In this document: positions 45,995 to 54,830 of the stretch, one piece after another
Position numbering within the stretch: the first letter of the stretch is position 1
Layout of the letters: every line of letters begins with the position of its first letter
Assembly: GCA_023248635.1 (NCBI GenBank)
Contig: JAHFED010000003.1
Coordinates: 62,001-126,000, forward strand
Source: Myxococcales bacterium
GTDB taxonomy: Bacteria; Myxococcota; UBA727; VGSZ01
Reading direction: 5' to 3'
Length of the DNA stretch: 64,000 bases
Translations under genes and position numbers: made by a program
The notes under the pieces: model-generated
Told to the model about the DNA's origin: nothing
The model's database searches: none
Seen by the model: the letters and a program-made list of their open reading frames with translations, nothing else

Positions 45995-47467
45995 GTGGCC
46001 CAAAGCGACATCGACGGCGCGGGCTGGGACCTCGCGCAGGCCCTCGCCCACCTCACAGATCAGAGCTCCCGAGACGGCATCGTCCACGTCGCCACGACCT
46101 TTGCCCGCGGCTGCCTGCCTTTTGCCGCCGTCTTCGGCGTTCGCACCGTCGACGGCGTCAGCTCGTGCCAGGGCTGGAACCGGCAGGGGCCGGTGGTGGG
46201 AGCGCTCTTTGCCTCCCCCTTGGTCGTCGCTGACGATTGCGTGGTGAAAAGGAGCCTGGCGGTGCCCGCGCTCTTTTTTGGCAGGCCCACGCTCTCGGAA
46301 GGCAACGTGCGCTTCTTCGACTGGCTGGGTCGACGAAGGCCCAAGACCATGTTGCTGGTTCCCATCGTCGTCGGCGGTCGCCCTGTCGCTGCGCTCTTTG
46401 CCGATGCCGGCGTGCGAGCCTGTGATCCAGCGGCGCTGGCGGATCTCATCATCTTCTCCTCGCGCCTCGGGGGGGCCTTTCACGCTCTCCTGCGCCAACA
46501 TCGACGCACAGCAGCTCCACCGCCGGCCCTGGATGCAGAGAGCTTGGTCGTCGACGCCGCCCTCTTGCCGTCGTCGGCCCCGGATCAGGTCGTTCACGAG
46601 GTGTCGTCGAGCGGGGTCACGCGAACGGATCAGGAGCTGGTCGCGCTGCTGCACGACATGGACGAGAGCGTCGTCGCCGGCGCCGGTGCCGAGCTCGTTG
46701 CCCGAGGAGCCGCTGCTGTCCCCGCTTTGGCCGCGCTCTTTCCCGGACGTCTGCGCGTCGATCCCTGCGCCGACGACGTCGACGTCCCCACAGCGCACGC
46801 TTTGAGCGCCGTCGTCGACGTCCTGGCGCGCCTGGGGACCCACGGGCTGCCCGTCGCTCAGGCCCAGCTCGAGAGTGCCGATCGGAGTTGTCGCTTCGCG
46901 GCCCTGCTCTTGTTCAGGCTGACACCCGATGCGCGGTGCATCGACGCGCTCGGGGCGCGCCTGTACGACGACGAAGCGAGCATTCGCCGGCTGGCGGTCC
47001 TCGCCCTTGTGCCCCTGTTGGCCCATCCGGGCTTCGAGTCGGTGCTCCGGGAGCTGCGGCATCAGGCGTCGACGTCGTCGGCCCCAGCAAACCGGCGCCG
47101 CGCCGTCGAGCTGCTGGGTGCCTTTCGCGACGTCGGCGCCATCCCCTTGTTGGTGGCGGCGTTGGCGACGGAGCTGGCTGATGCGGCCGCGGCGGCCCTG
47201 AGAGTCATTGGGCTGCAGAACCACGGGCCCCGTGCTGGCGCCTGGGAAAAATGGTGGGCCAAGGCCAAGAAACGCTCTCGCATCGACTGGCTCGTCGATG
47301 CCTTGGACTCCGACGACGCGGCATTGCGCACCCAGGCCCAGGGTGAGCTGCAAGCCCTCGCTGGCGCCGACGTCGGCGACGGGGCTGACGACGTGCGGGG
47401 CGATCGCAAGCGCACCATGGCGGTGTGGCGAAAATGGTGGGCCCGCCACAAATTGCCGATGGTTTGA
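45995..47467 (+). CDS. GAF-like plus HEAT-repeat protein
   Basis: 490 residues from GTG 45995. The first 165 residues are GAF-like (SSRDGIVHVATTFARGCL, RPKTMLLVPIVVGGRPVAALF), with the same pattern as the C-terminus of the MshEN protein at 35128. After a linker, residues about 225-450 form HEAT-like helical repeats (AAAVPALAALFPG, DARCIDALGARLYDDEASIRR, RRAVELLGAFRDVGAIPLL). The end has AWEKWWAKAKK. It is probably a scaffold that senses a ligand; partners are unknown. Confidence 0.65.
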   Translation: MAQSDIDGAGWDLAQALAHLTDQSSRDGIVHVATTFARGCLPFAAVFGVRTVDGVSSCQGWNRQGPVVGALFASPLVVADDCVVKRSLAVPALFFGRPTLSEGNVRFFDWLGRRRPKTMLLVPIVVGGRPVAALFADAGVRACDPAALADLIIFSSRLGGAFHALLRQHRRTAAPPPALDAESLVVDAALLPSSAPDQVVHEVSSSGVTRTDQELVALLHDMDESVVAGAGAELVARGAAAVPALAALFPGRLRVDPCADDVDVPTAHALSAVVDVLARLGTHGLPVAQAQLESADRSCRFAALLLFRLTPDARCIDALGARLYDDEASIRRLAVLALVPLLAHPGFESVLRELRHQASTSSAPANRRRAVELLGAFRDVGAIPLLVAALATELADAAAAALRVIGLQNHGPRAGAWEKWWAKAKKRSRIDWLVDALDSDDAALRTQAQGELQALAGADVGDGADDVRGDRKRTMAVWRKWWARHKLPMV

Positions 47468-47473
47468 GCCCCG

Positions 47474-47543
47474 TTTGGCGCGGCGCAAAGTGCTTCCTGC
47501 TTTGCGCCGTTGGCACGGCTCAAGGTGCTTCCTGCTTTGCGCC
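47474..47543. repeat. Family P2 palindromes, inverted orientation
   Basis: Two copies in the opposite orientation to the array at 20017: GGCGCGGCGCAAAGTGCTTC and TTTGCGCCGTTGGCACGGCT, each followed by GTGCTTCCTGC linkers, then a last half copy CTTTGCGCC. They begin 7 bases after the GAF-HEAT stop. Confidence 0.85.
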
Positions 47544-47675
47544 ACCTCGTGGACCCTGCAACGAGCCAGGACACCGCGCTGCGCTCGGTCTGCCTTTTGC
47601 TGCTCAAGAAGGACCGGGCGAGTTCGGACGCCCGGTGTCGATGGCTCCTGCTGCCGCGGGGGCAGGGGGTGGGGC

Positions 47676-48110
47676 ATGTCGCATTTGTGGATCATGGTCG
47701 CCGACGCCGCTGCTGCACGCATCTACGCCACGAGCGAACGGGGCGAGGCCTTGCTCTTGATCGAGAGCATCGAACACCCGCAGGGGCGGTTGCGCGATCA
47801 AGATCTGGTCACCGCACGCCCGGGCTCCAACAGCAGCGACACCTCCCCCCGACGTCACGCCTTCGAGCCCCACACCCCCGCCGGCGACGTCGAGCTCGAC
47901 CACTACGCTCAGCACCTGGCGGCCCGCCTCGAGCAAGGGCGCGTGCAAAACGCCTTCGACGGACTGATGTTGGCCATGCCGCCGCGCTTGCTGGGACGCG
48001 TGAAGGCCGCCCTCTCCCCAGAGACGGAGCGCTTGCTGCAGCAGTCCCTCGATCAGCGGCTCATCGAGCTGAGCGCCGAAGAGCTGCGCGCCTACCTCAC
48101 ACCCATCTGA
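47676..48110 (+). CDS. Host-attachment-type protein (PF10116)
   Basis: 144 residues. It starts MSHLWIMVADAAAARIYAT, the usual start of the 'protein required for attachment to host cells' family, and ends with ELSAEELRAYL. In between are HPQGRLRDQDLV and FDGLMLAMPPRLLGRVKAAL. The family has no proven biochemical function; it was named from Agrobacterium. GGGGGTGGGG precedes the ATG. A single gene. Confidence 0.8.
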   Translation: MSHLWIMVADAAAARIYATSERGEALLLIESIEHPQGRLRDQDLVTARPGSNSSDTSPRRHAFEPHTPAGDVELDHYAQHLAARLEQGRVQNAFDGLMLAMPPRLLGRVKAALSPETERLLQQSLDQRLIELSAEELRAYLTPI

Positions 48111-48290
48111 TCAATCTTGGGCGCGCTGCACGTCGACAGAGATGTCGCCGTCGGCGTCGCGGTGAACGTGCACCTGCCACGGGTTGCAGCACACTGCGCA
48201 GTCATGAACGAAGCTCCCCGACGTCATCGGATCGAGCTCCATCTCGACCTGTTCAAAGCAGTAGGGGCAGGTGCACTCGACGAAGTCCAT
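48111..48290 (-). CDS. CPXCG-motif cysteine-rich protein
   Basis: 59 residues. Two Cys pairs (CTCPYC and CAVCC) form a zinc-ribbon-like unit with FVECTCPYCFEQVEMELD; the family carries a CPxCG-type motif, here CPYCF. Function unknown. I chose the ATG at 48290, closest to the domain; an in-frame ATG at 48329 would add 13 residues. Confidence 0.75.
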   Translation of the reverse strand: MDFVECTCPYCFEQVEMELDPMTSGSFVHDCAVCCNPWQVHVHRDADGDISVDVQRAQD

Positions 48291-48316
48291 GTCGTCGATT
48301 CTAATCCCTGAGTTCA

Positions 48317-48373
48317 GTTGAGTTTGCACTCAACCGAACCCACGGATTGTGTTTCAAGGGGGCTGCGCCCCCT
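48317..48373. other. Two hairpins between the POP and CPXCG genes
   Basis: GTTGAGT-TTGC-ACTCAAC at 48317-48334 and AGGGGG-CTGCG-CCCCCT at 48357-48373. Neither has a T-tract on the minus strand, so they are repeats or weak terminators rather than standard ones. Confidence 0.6.
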
Positions 48374-48467
48374 CCCGTCGTCGAGCGAGTCGCCGACGGG
48401 GCCCTCCCCATCCGTGGTCGCTCCGCTCCCGAGAGGCAGATTTCAACTGATCTCTGGGATGAGCCAG

Positions 48468-50714
48468 TCACAGGGGAGGCATGGGTTCGGCGCCGAGCGC
48501 GGCCAACAAGAAGGTCCAGCGGTCGGCGGCTTCTTCGATGACCTTGGTGGTCGGTTTCCCTGCGCCATGCCCGGCTTTGACGTCGATGCGGATGAGCACC
48601 GGCGCGTCGCCGCCTTGGGCGTCCTGCATGGCCGCCGCGTACTTGAAGGAGTGGGCCGGCACCACGCGGTCGTCGTGATCGGCGGTGGTGATCAAGGTCG
48701 GTGGGTACTTCGTGCCCTTCTTCAAGCTGTGCAGCGGCGAGTAGGACAAGAGCGTGGGCAGCATGGCTTCGTCGTCGGAGGAGCCGTACTCGTTGACCCA
48801 GGCGTGGCCGATGGTGAACTTGTGGAAGCGCAGCATGTCCATCACGCCAACCATGGCGACGCCGGCGCCGAAGAGCTCGGGGTGTTGGGTCAAGGACGCA
48901 CCCACCAAGAGTCCGCCGTTGCTGCCGCCGCCGATGCCGAGCTTGCTGGGCACCGTGATCTTCTGATCGACCAACCAGCGCGCGGCGGAGCTGAAGTCGT
49001 CGAAGACGTTCTGCTTCTTCTTCAGCATGCCGGCCTCGTGCCACTCCTCGCCGAACTCGCCGCCGCCGCGCAGGGAGGGCTGGGCGTAGACGCCGCCGCG
49101 CTCGAGCCAGGCCACCAGCGCCGGTGAAAAGGCGGGGGTGAGCGAGATATTGAAGCCACCGTATCCATAGAGATAGGTCGGATTGTTTCCATCGTAGGGC
49201 AGCCCTTTCTTATGCACGACAAACATCGGAATTTCCGTGCCATCTTTCGACTTGTAGAACACCTGTCTGGTCTCGAAGGCGTTCGGATCGAATTTGACGA
49301 CGGGCTGCTTCCACAACGTCGACACCCCGCTGCTCAGGTCGAGTCGGTAGATCACCGTGGGATAGGTGAACGATGTGAATGAATAGTAGGTCTCAGTGTC
49401 CTTCGACTTGCCAGCGAATCCGCCCGAGGTGCCGATCGACGGAAAAGGCAGGTCGCGCAGTTTCTTGCCCTTCAGGTTATAGAATTCGACGACGTCGTGG
49501 GCGTTGCTGAGCTTTTTCACCAGGAAGCCGCCGCCGATCATCGAGACCGCTTCGATCTTCTCCTTGGGCTGCTGCGCGATGATCTCGTGCAGCTTGGGCT
49601 CGGGAGCCTTCAATCCCTTGACGTCGACCGAGACCAGCCGCTGCCGGGGCGCATCTTTGTCCGTGTGGATGTAGAACGTCGTGCCGACATTGCTGACGAA
49701 GCCATAGGAGGCGTCGAAAGCGTCAAACAATTTCTGGACGGGATCTTCCTTCTTCGTTAGCTCTTTAAAGTACACTCGATTGCGACGATCAGTGCCTTCC
49801 CACACGCTGATGATCAGATACTTGCCGTCTTCGGTAACGGCCCCGGCGAAGCCCCAGGTCTTGTTCTCCTTGTCCTCGAAGACGAGCTGGTCCTTGTCCT
49901 GCGCTTCGCCGACGACGTGATAATAGACCTTGTGATAATAATTCGCCTGCTCGAGATCGGCGCCTTTTTCAGGCTCCGGATAGCGCGAGTAGAAGAACCC
50001 TTTGTTGTCTGGTGTCCATGACGCACCCGAGAACTTTGACCACTGAACGAGGTCGGCCTTGTCGGTGCCCGTGGCGATGTCCTTGACGTGCCAGTCCATC
50101 CAATCCGAGCCCCCCGACGACAGCGCATAGGCCATGAGCTTGCCGTCGTCGGAGATGGCCATGCCGCTCAGGGCGATGGTGCCGTCCTTCGAGAGGGTGT
50201 TGGGATCGAGCAACACGCGGGCATCTTTTTCGTCGGCGTCGACGACGTACAAGACCGCTTGGTTCTGCAGGCCGTCGTTCTTCCAATAGTAGGTGCGGCG
50301 ATCCTTGCCCTTGCCCTCGATGAAGGGGGGCGCGTAGCGCTCGTAGTTCCACAGCTCGGTGAGCCGCGCCTTCATCGGCTCGCGCACCGCGTTCTTCTTC
50401 AACCAGCCAAAGGTGAGCTCGTTTTGGGCCGCGACCCACGCGGTGGTGTCTGCGGCATCGGCGTCTTCGAGCCAGCGGTAGGGATCGGCGATCTTCGTCC
50501 CATGCAAGTCGTCGACGACGTCACCCTTCTTCGACTCGGGGTATTTGCTCACGCGGGCTGCTTTCTGTGCGGGTGCCAGGGAATGGGCGCCAATGACGTC
50601 GGCGGGTTGGGTGGACGGCCCCTCGTTGGCGGGTGGCGCGGGGGCGGGCTTGGTGCCAGCACAGGCGATGACCAAGACCAACGACGACGCCAACGGGGTC
50701 AAGCGGTGAAACAT
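48468..50714 (-). CDS. Prolyl oligopeptidase (S9A) lipoprotein
   Basis: 748 residues. Signal with lipobox-like LVLVIAC, then a Pro/Ala linker. The seven-blade propeller (about 60-480) starts with DPYRWLEDADAADTTAW. The catalytic domain ends the chain: Ser598 (GGGSNGGLL), Asp in DHDDRV (about 681-682) and His716 (KAGHGAG). The enzyme cleaves after Pro in short peptides and probably acts outside the cytoplasm. The codons 49100-50100 region is AT-richer in places than its neighbours. A single gene on the minus strand. Confidence 0.95.
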   Translation of the reverse strand: MFHRLTPLASSLVLVIACAGTKPAPAPPANEGPSTQPADVIGAHSLAPAQKAARVSKYPESKKGDVVDDLHGTKIADPYRWLEDADAADTTAWVAAQNELTFGWLKKNAVREPMKARLTELWNYERYAPPFIEGKGKDRRTYYWKNDGLQNQAVLYVVDADEKDARVLLDPNTLSKDGTIALSGMAISDDGKLMAYALSSGGSDWMDWHVKDIATGTDKADLVQWSKFSGASWTPDNKGFFYSRYPEPEKGADLEQANYYHKVYYHVVGEAQDKDQLVFEDKENKTWGFAGAVTEDGKYLIISVWEGTDRRNRVYFKELTKKEDPVQKLFDAFDASYGFVSNVGTTFYIHTDKDAPRQRLVSVDVKGLKAPEPKLHEIIAQQPKEKIEAVSMIGGGFLVKKLSNAHDVVEFYNLKGKKLRDLPFPSIGTSGGFAGKSKDTETYYSFTSFTYPTVIYRLDLSSGVSTLWKQPVVKFDPNAFETRQVFYKSKDGTEIPMFVVHKKGLPYDGNNPTYLYGYGGFNISLTPAFSPALVAWLERGGVYAQPSLRGGGEFGEEWHEAGMLKKKQNVFDDFSSAARWLVDQKITVPSKLGIGGGSNGGLLVGASLTQHPELFGAGVAMVGVMDMLRFHKFTIGHAWVNEYGSSDDEAMLPTLLSYSPLHSLKKGTKYPPTLITTADHDDRVVPAHSFKYAAAMQDAQGGDAPVLIRIDVKAGHGAGKPTTKVIEEAADRWTFLLAALGAEPMPPL

Positions 50715-50901
50715 GGCAACCTCGGTAGCTGAATAGCGGCGCCGCCGTCGTCGTCAAAGGACTTCGACCCCGGTCACAGGACATTGGCAGCCCCTTGCAT
50801 ACGGTCGTCCCCTTTCGGAGATCTCAGGCGCCCGGCGGCCTGCAACACGACCCAACGATGCGCCGTCGGCTCGGCGCGTTTCCCGGCGGAAAGGCCCTTC
50901 G

Positions 50902-51321
50902 ATGAAGATGGTATTTCGTGTCGTTCTCGCCCTTTTCATGATGGGCGCGGGGGTCATGCACTTCGCGAATCCTGATTTCTTTGTGCTCATGGTTCCAAAG
51001 ATGCTCCCGGAACCGCTGTGGATCACCTGGATCAGCGGCGTCTGCGAGCTGCTGCTGGGTGCGGCTGTGCTCTGGCCCCGCACCCGTTCCTCCGCCGGCC
51101 TCGCGCTCATCGCACTCTACGTCGCTGTCTTTCCCGCCAACCTCAACATGGCCCTGCACCCCATGGAAACCGGCGCGGCCGCGATGCCCCCGTGGGCCCT
51201 GTGGCTGCGGCTGCCCTTTCAGGCGGTGTTCATCGGGCTGGCCTGGTGGGTGAGTCGCCCCGATTCTCAAGAAAACCAGACAGCAAAAGCTGACGACGTC
51301 GACGTCTCAGCGCCTCTTTGA
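50902..51321 (+). CDS. DoxX-family membrane protein
   Basis: 139 residues with four membrane helices. Start MKMVFRVVLALFMMGAGVMHF with a His in the first helix, then PEPLWITWISGVCELLLGAAVL, fits DoxX-like proteins (MauE/DoxX superfamily), which are often linked to thiol or quinone redox, though the role here is unknown. GGAAAGG lies upstream of the ATG. It overlaps the end of the opposing MmcQ/YjbR gene by 15 bases. Confidence 0.8.
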   Translation: MKMVFRVVLALFMMGAGVMHFANPDFFVLMVPKMLPEPLWITWISGVCELLLGAAVLWPRTRSSAGLALIALYVAVFPANLNMALHPMETGAAAMPPWALWLRLPFQAVFIGLAWWVSRPDSQENQTAKADDVDVSAPL

Positions 51322-51639
51322 TTTCTGTTTGATCATCGCGATCGCGTGAGCCCCGGCCAAGGCGTCTTTGACATCGTCTTCGTGCGCGGCGTTGAGGGCC
51401 ACGCGGGTCCAACCCATTTTGCCCCACCCGCCCTTGAGAGCCGCGAAGGCCTGCGGACGGCCTCGGCTGAGCAGCTCCTGCTGCTCGAGGGCCAGCTTGA
51501 GGTTGGCGTCGGCGCCGTCGGCGGCGAGGGTGGCAAAGATGCGCTGGGGCGTGCGGAAGGCGATGCGCTCCATGTGCGGCGCTTCGCTGGCATCGGTGAG
51601 GGCAAGGGCGAGGGCGCGAAAGCGGGACGCGGTGATCAT
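51307..51639 (-). CDS. MmcQ/YjbR family protein
   Basis: 110 residues with the CyaY-like fold. Typical pieces are RALALALTDASEAPHMERIAF, RTPQRIFATLA and GGWGKMGWTRVALNAAHEDD. Such proteins are found as single domains and are thought to bind DNA; no function is proven for this one. It is divergent from the PGBD gene, 23 bases away. Confidence 0.85.
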   Translation of the reverse strand: MITASRFRALALALTDASEAPHMERIAFRTPQRIFATLAADGADANLKLALEQQELLSRGRPQAFAALKGGWGKMGWTRVALNAAHEDDVKDALAGAHAIAMIKQKSKRR

Positions 51640-51662
51640 CGCCCGAGGCTATTCTGACGGCG

Positions 51663-53009
51663 ATGGCCATTCGAGGACCGCAGGGCCCCCGCCCCGAAAC
51701 CGCGCCGCAGCCGCGGGAGCAGCCGCAGTCGCCGATTCAGCGTCTCCTGGATTTCGGCGCTGCCCGCACGCCCCAAGAGGCAGTGAAGCTGCTCAAAGAG
51801 ATCCTGACCCTGCTGGCCGCCGGCGGGTTCCCGGTCGCGAAGCTGGGGGACAAGGGCGATGGCAGCCCCGAGCAGCAGCTGTCGTCAACGTTGAAACAGC
51901 TGCAGAAACAAGAAGGGCTGCCCCAAAGCGGCCAGCTCGACAAAAAAACCTTCGACGCCCTCGACCGCTTGGGGCTGCTGACCAAGAAAGATGGTGCCGC
52001 CGAATCCCTCGATCAAAAGACACTGAAAACGTCATTGTCCGAAACGAAATTCTCTATCGGCGGGCCGCGATTGACCTCGGAGTTGGTGGCCCCGCGCGGT
52101 GGAGGCGAGGCCCCCGTCGGCACCCAAAAGACCCGCAGCATCGAGAGCGAGCAGACCCGAGCGCGGCTCGAAAGCACCAAGCCCGACGTCGAAGTCGACC
52201 TGCGCAGCATGCTGAGCGCGCTCAAATCGGCTGGTTTCCTGGGTGCGGGCAAGGGGAAAGAGCAGCTCACCGACGCCGTCAAGAAGCTCCAACGCGTCGA
52301 CGGCTTGCCCCCCACCGGCCACCTGGATGCAAAGACCGTCGAGTCCCTGCAAAAGCGCGGCGTCGTCGACGCACCGACCGCCCAGGCTCTCAAAGAGCAA
52401 GATCCCAACTGGTCGCCGCCACCAGCGTTGACGTCGACGGCCTCTGACGAAGCCAAGGGAACCCTCCGCGGCGACGACGCCAGAGGGCAGGGTGGCCCCG
52501 AGGGAGCAGCCCTGGGCAAAGGCGGCAGCGGCGGCCCCGGATCCACGGTCCAAGCGAAGGCCTCCACCGATGGCCGCGTGGACGAGGGCGAGGTCGGCGG
52601 CGAGAGCGAAGACATCGGGAACAACTACGCCGGCGACGACAACGACGACGACGAGCGGGGACAGGCCAACGTCGACGCCGGCGACGACGCTTCCTTCGAT
52701 CATTGGGAGGTGCAGCTCCTCGCGCTGCAGATCGATGAGGCCCTGCCCCAGATCGTGCGCGACGACGACGGCGGCGGCCCGGCGACCTACGGCTGGGACG
52801 TGCGCCTGTACAAGCCGGGCATCTACGCCGCGCACCAGCCCGCCGAAGAGCTGCTGCACCTCGTGGTGACCCGGGCGGGCCCCTTTGACGCCGTGTGGCA
52901 ACAAGCCCTGGGCGCGGTGAACGAGAAGCTCGCCAGCTGCGAGCCCGACGCCGACGTCGTCGACGAAGCAAGCTTGCGACGGGCCTTGCAGCGCGCCCGC
53001 TACCGGTAG
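51663..53009 (+). CDS. Two-PGBD protein with an unrecognised C-terminal domain
   Basis: 448 residues, no signal peptide. Two peptidoglycan-binding-like segments: LKQLQKQEGLPQSGQLDKKT at about 77-97 and VKKLQRVDGLPPTGHLDAKT at about 207-226. A Gly/Asp/Glu-rich linker (about 255-345) follows. The last 100 residues form a domain (TYGWDVRLYKPGIY, ELLHLVVTRAGPFDAVWQQAL) that is also the C-terminus of the gene at 59206. It heads a three-gene run with a Fic-like protein and an unknown. An exported effector or wall-associated scaffold is possible, but that is a guess. Confidence 0.7.
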   Translation: MAIRGPQGPRPETAPQPREQPQSPIQRLLDFGAARTPQEAVKLLKEILTLLAAGGFPVAKLGDKGDGSPEQQLSSTLKQLQKQEGLPQSGQLDKKTFDALDRLGLLTKKDGAAESLDQKTLKTSLSETKFSIGGPRLTSELVAPRGGGEAPVGTQKTRSIESEQTRARLESTKPDVEVDLRSMLSALKSAGFLGAGKGKEQLTDAVKKLQRVDGLPPTGHLDAKTVESLQKRGVVDAPTAQALKEQDPNWSPPPALTSTASDEAKGTLRGDDARGQGGPEGAALGKGGSGGPGSTVQAKASTDGRVDEGEVGGESEDIGNNYAGDDNDDDERGQANVDAGDDASFDHWEVQLLALQIDEALPQIVRDDDGGGPATYGWDVRLYKPGIYAAHQPAEELLHLVVTRAGPFDAVWQQALGAVNEKLASCEPDADVVDEASLRRALQRARYR

Positions 53010-53068
53010 GATCGACGCCGCGCTGTGCTGACGAAGGCAGGGGCGCGCTGTGTGCTAATTCCAATGCT

Positions 53069-53692
53069 GTGTCCCACCAACTGCGCGCCGTGCTGGCCCA
53101 GCCGAACACCGATGTGATCGACGCGGTGTTGCGCGAAGACGGCGCAGCGGGGGCCGGTCTCTTTCGCCTCGCAGCAAGCTTCGGTTCGCCCACCGTCCGC
53201 GTCGACGTCGCCGTCAACGGTCGACCCCACGTTTTTCCGGCGGCCGAGCGGGTGCGGGCTCTGCTCGAGTTGCTCTTTGCGCGCCTCGACACCCTGTGCC
53301 AACTCGCCACCACCCCGGACCTCGACGTCGATGTCGCCGCCTTCGCCATCTGGGGCCTGACCGCGATCCATCCCTTCGACAACGCCAACGGCCGGACCGC
53401 GGTGGCTTTCGCGCAGCTGCTCTTGGCCCAACGTTGGTCGACGTCGTCGTCGCCGCTGGCCTTGCCCAACGACGCGCACACCCGCCTGGCGCCGCTGATG
53501 ATGGACATCGACGTGGCCGAAAGCGATGTGTCGCCCCTGGGCCAACTCCGCTCCGCCGCGCGCGTCGAGGCGCGCTTGCGCACCTTGAGGCTCGAGGACA
53601 TCGGCAGTGTGCCCGGCCTCGCCCGCACCTCGGCTGCCCTGCGCGCCGCGCTGCTGCCCGCGCTGGCCGAACGCGTCCAATTCTCGTCGTGA
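53069..53692 (+). CDS. Fic-like protein with altered motif
   Basis: 207 residues from GTG 53069. A Fic fold is suggested by IWGLTAIHPFDNANGRTAVA at about residues 88-107. The motif HPFDNANGR keeps His, Asn-Gly-Arg and spacing, but the usual acidic metal ligand is Asn and the Gly of GNGR is Ala (DANGR-type motifs occur in phosphocholine transferases). AMP transfer is the common Fic reaction; with these changes the donor or activity may differ. The gene lies 59 bases after the PGBD gene and 34 before the next, on the same strand. Confidence 0.68.
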   Translation: MSHQLRAVLAQPNTDVIDAVLREDGAAGAGLFRLAASFGSPTVRVDVAVNGRPHVFPAAERVRALLELLFARLDTLCQLATTPDLDVDVAAFAIWGLTAIHPFDNANGRTAVAFAQLLLAQRWSTSSSPLALPNDAHTRLAPLMMDIDVAESDVSPLGQLRSAARVEARLRTLRLEDIGSVPGLARTSAALRAALLPALAERVQFSS

Positions 53693-53726
53693 TCCCGAAC
53701 TGCAGCTCTTGTCCCGGAGGGTCTCC

Positions 53727-54740
53727 GTGAGCTCGATTCAACCGCCCATCACCACGCGACTGCTGCGCACCGACCCCGAGGCGCTCCGCCAGCAGTTGAC
53801 GACGACGACGCTGGACGCCCGCACCGCCACGGATCTGGTCAAACAGGCTGGCTACCTGGGCACGCTCACACCCGCCCAGCTCGACGTGTTTACCGCGGCC
53901 GCCGCCTCCCCCGGCGCCAGCGCCGTGGCCCGGGACGTGGTCCAGACTTTTCTGAGCGGGCTGCAGCAGAAGCCAGCGTCGGCGTCGTTGTTCTCGTTCC
54001 TGCATTGGAAGCCCGCCCCCTCGCCTTCGGTGGCGGTGGCCGCCGATCGCGCTGTCACGGACGCCACCAGGAAAGCGACCGGGGCCGTGCGCGCCTTCCT
54101 GGCGACGGTCGATCCGTTGCTGGCCCGGACCTCACTCAGCCAGCTCCTCGGCCGCAAGGACATCGCCGCGGCGATCCTTCACCTCGACAACGCCCCCGCG
54201 CACAACGTGGCGACCTCCGAGCTGCTGAAGTCGTTGCTCAAAGAGATCAAGGCACCGCCCCCCTTCGCCGACGTCTACGCCCAGGTCGGCAAGCGCAGCG
54301 TGGACACCAGCTTCGCCACCGAGCTCTTGCGCTCGGCTGCGCTCTCGTCGTCGCCGGCGGCGGCCTACGAGAAGATCGCCGACCTGGAGCACAGCCGCGT
54401 ACCCATGAGTGAGTGCGGCCGCGCGTTTTGCGCCGGCATCAACCAGGCGCTGACCAACGGCGCCACCGACGTCGGCGACCTCTACCAGGGGGCCATGCAC
54501 GGGCAGTTCGGCGGCCGCGGCGTTCGCGGCGCGCGCGATGCCATGGCCTCCTTCGACCAGGCCCTCGCCGACTTCGATCCCGTGTTGGCCGAGAAGGGCC
54601 GCAGCCTGTTGTTGTTGGACCCGGGCCGAGACCCGAAGCTCCAGCAGGCCTGGAGCTCCATCTGCCAAGCCAGCGGTGGCGACGAGGGCGAGAACCTCAG
54701 AGCTTTCGCCAAGCAGGCCATCAAGGCAGCCTTCGCCTGA
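53727..54740 (+). CDS. Helical protein of unknown function
   Basis: 337 residues from GTG 53727, with CGGAGGG six bases upstream. Mostly helical (LVKQAGYLGTLTPAQLDVFTAAAA, VQTFLSGLQQK, ELLKSLLKEIKAPPPFADVYAQVG) and no signal peptide or membrane helix. Small/Ala-rich. I recognise no family. As the last gene of the PGBD/Fic run, before a strong terminator, it may be the substrate, immunity protein or partner of the others. Confidence 0.6.
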   Translation: MSSIQPPITTRLLRTDPEALRQQLTTTTLDARTATDLVKQAGYLGTLTPAQLDVFTAAAASPGASAVARDVVQTFLSGLQQKPASASLFSFLHWKPAPSPSVAVAADRAVTDATRKATGAVRAFLATVDPLLARTSLSQLLGRKDIAAAILHLDNAPAHNVATSELLKSLLKEIKAPPPFADVYAQVGKRSVDTSFATELLRSAALSSSPAAAYEKIADLEHSRVPMSECGRAFCAGINQALTNGATDVGDLYQGAMHGQFGGRGVRGARDAMASFDQALADFDPVLAEKGRSLLLLDPGRDPKLQQAWSSICQASGGDEGENLRAFAKQAIKAAFA

Positions 54741-54781
54741 TTCGACGATGGCTGCGTTGTTGGCACCGACCAGAGCAAAAG

Positions 54782-54811
54782 AAAGAGCGCCCGGTGGGCG
54801 CTCTTTCTTTC
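54782..54811. terminator. Bidirectional rho-independent terminator
   Basis: Stem AAAGAGCGCCC/GGGCGCTCTTT with a GGT loop, followed by CTTTC on the plus side and preceded by an A-rich stretch (AGCAAAAG) that reads as T-rich on the minus. It separates the convergent unknown gene and the giant metzincin. Confidence 0.9.
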
Positions 54812-54830
54812 ACTCTGAGACGATCCAGAA

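Noticed and set aside
48357-48373. Terminator for the prolyl oligopeptidase gene
   Set aside because: The hairpin is good, but the minus-strand sequence after it lacks a run of T.
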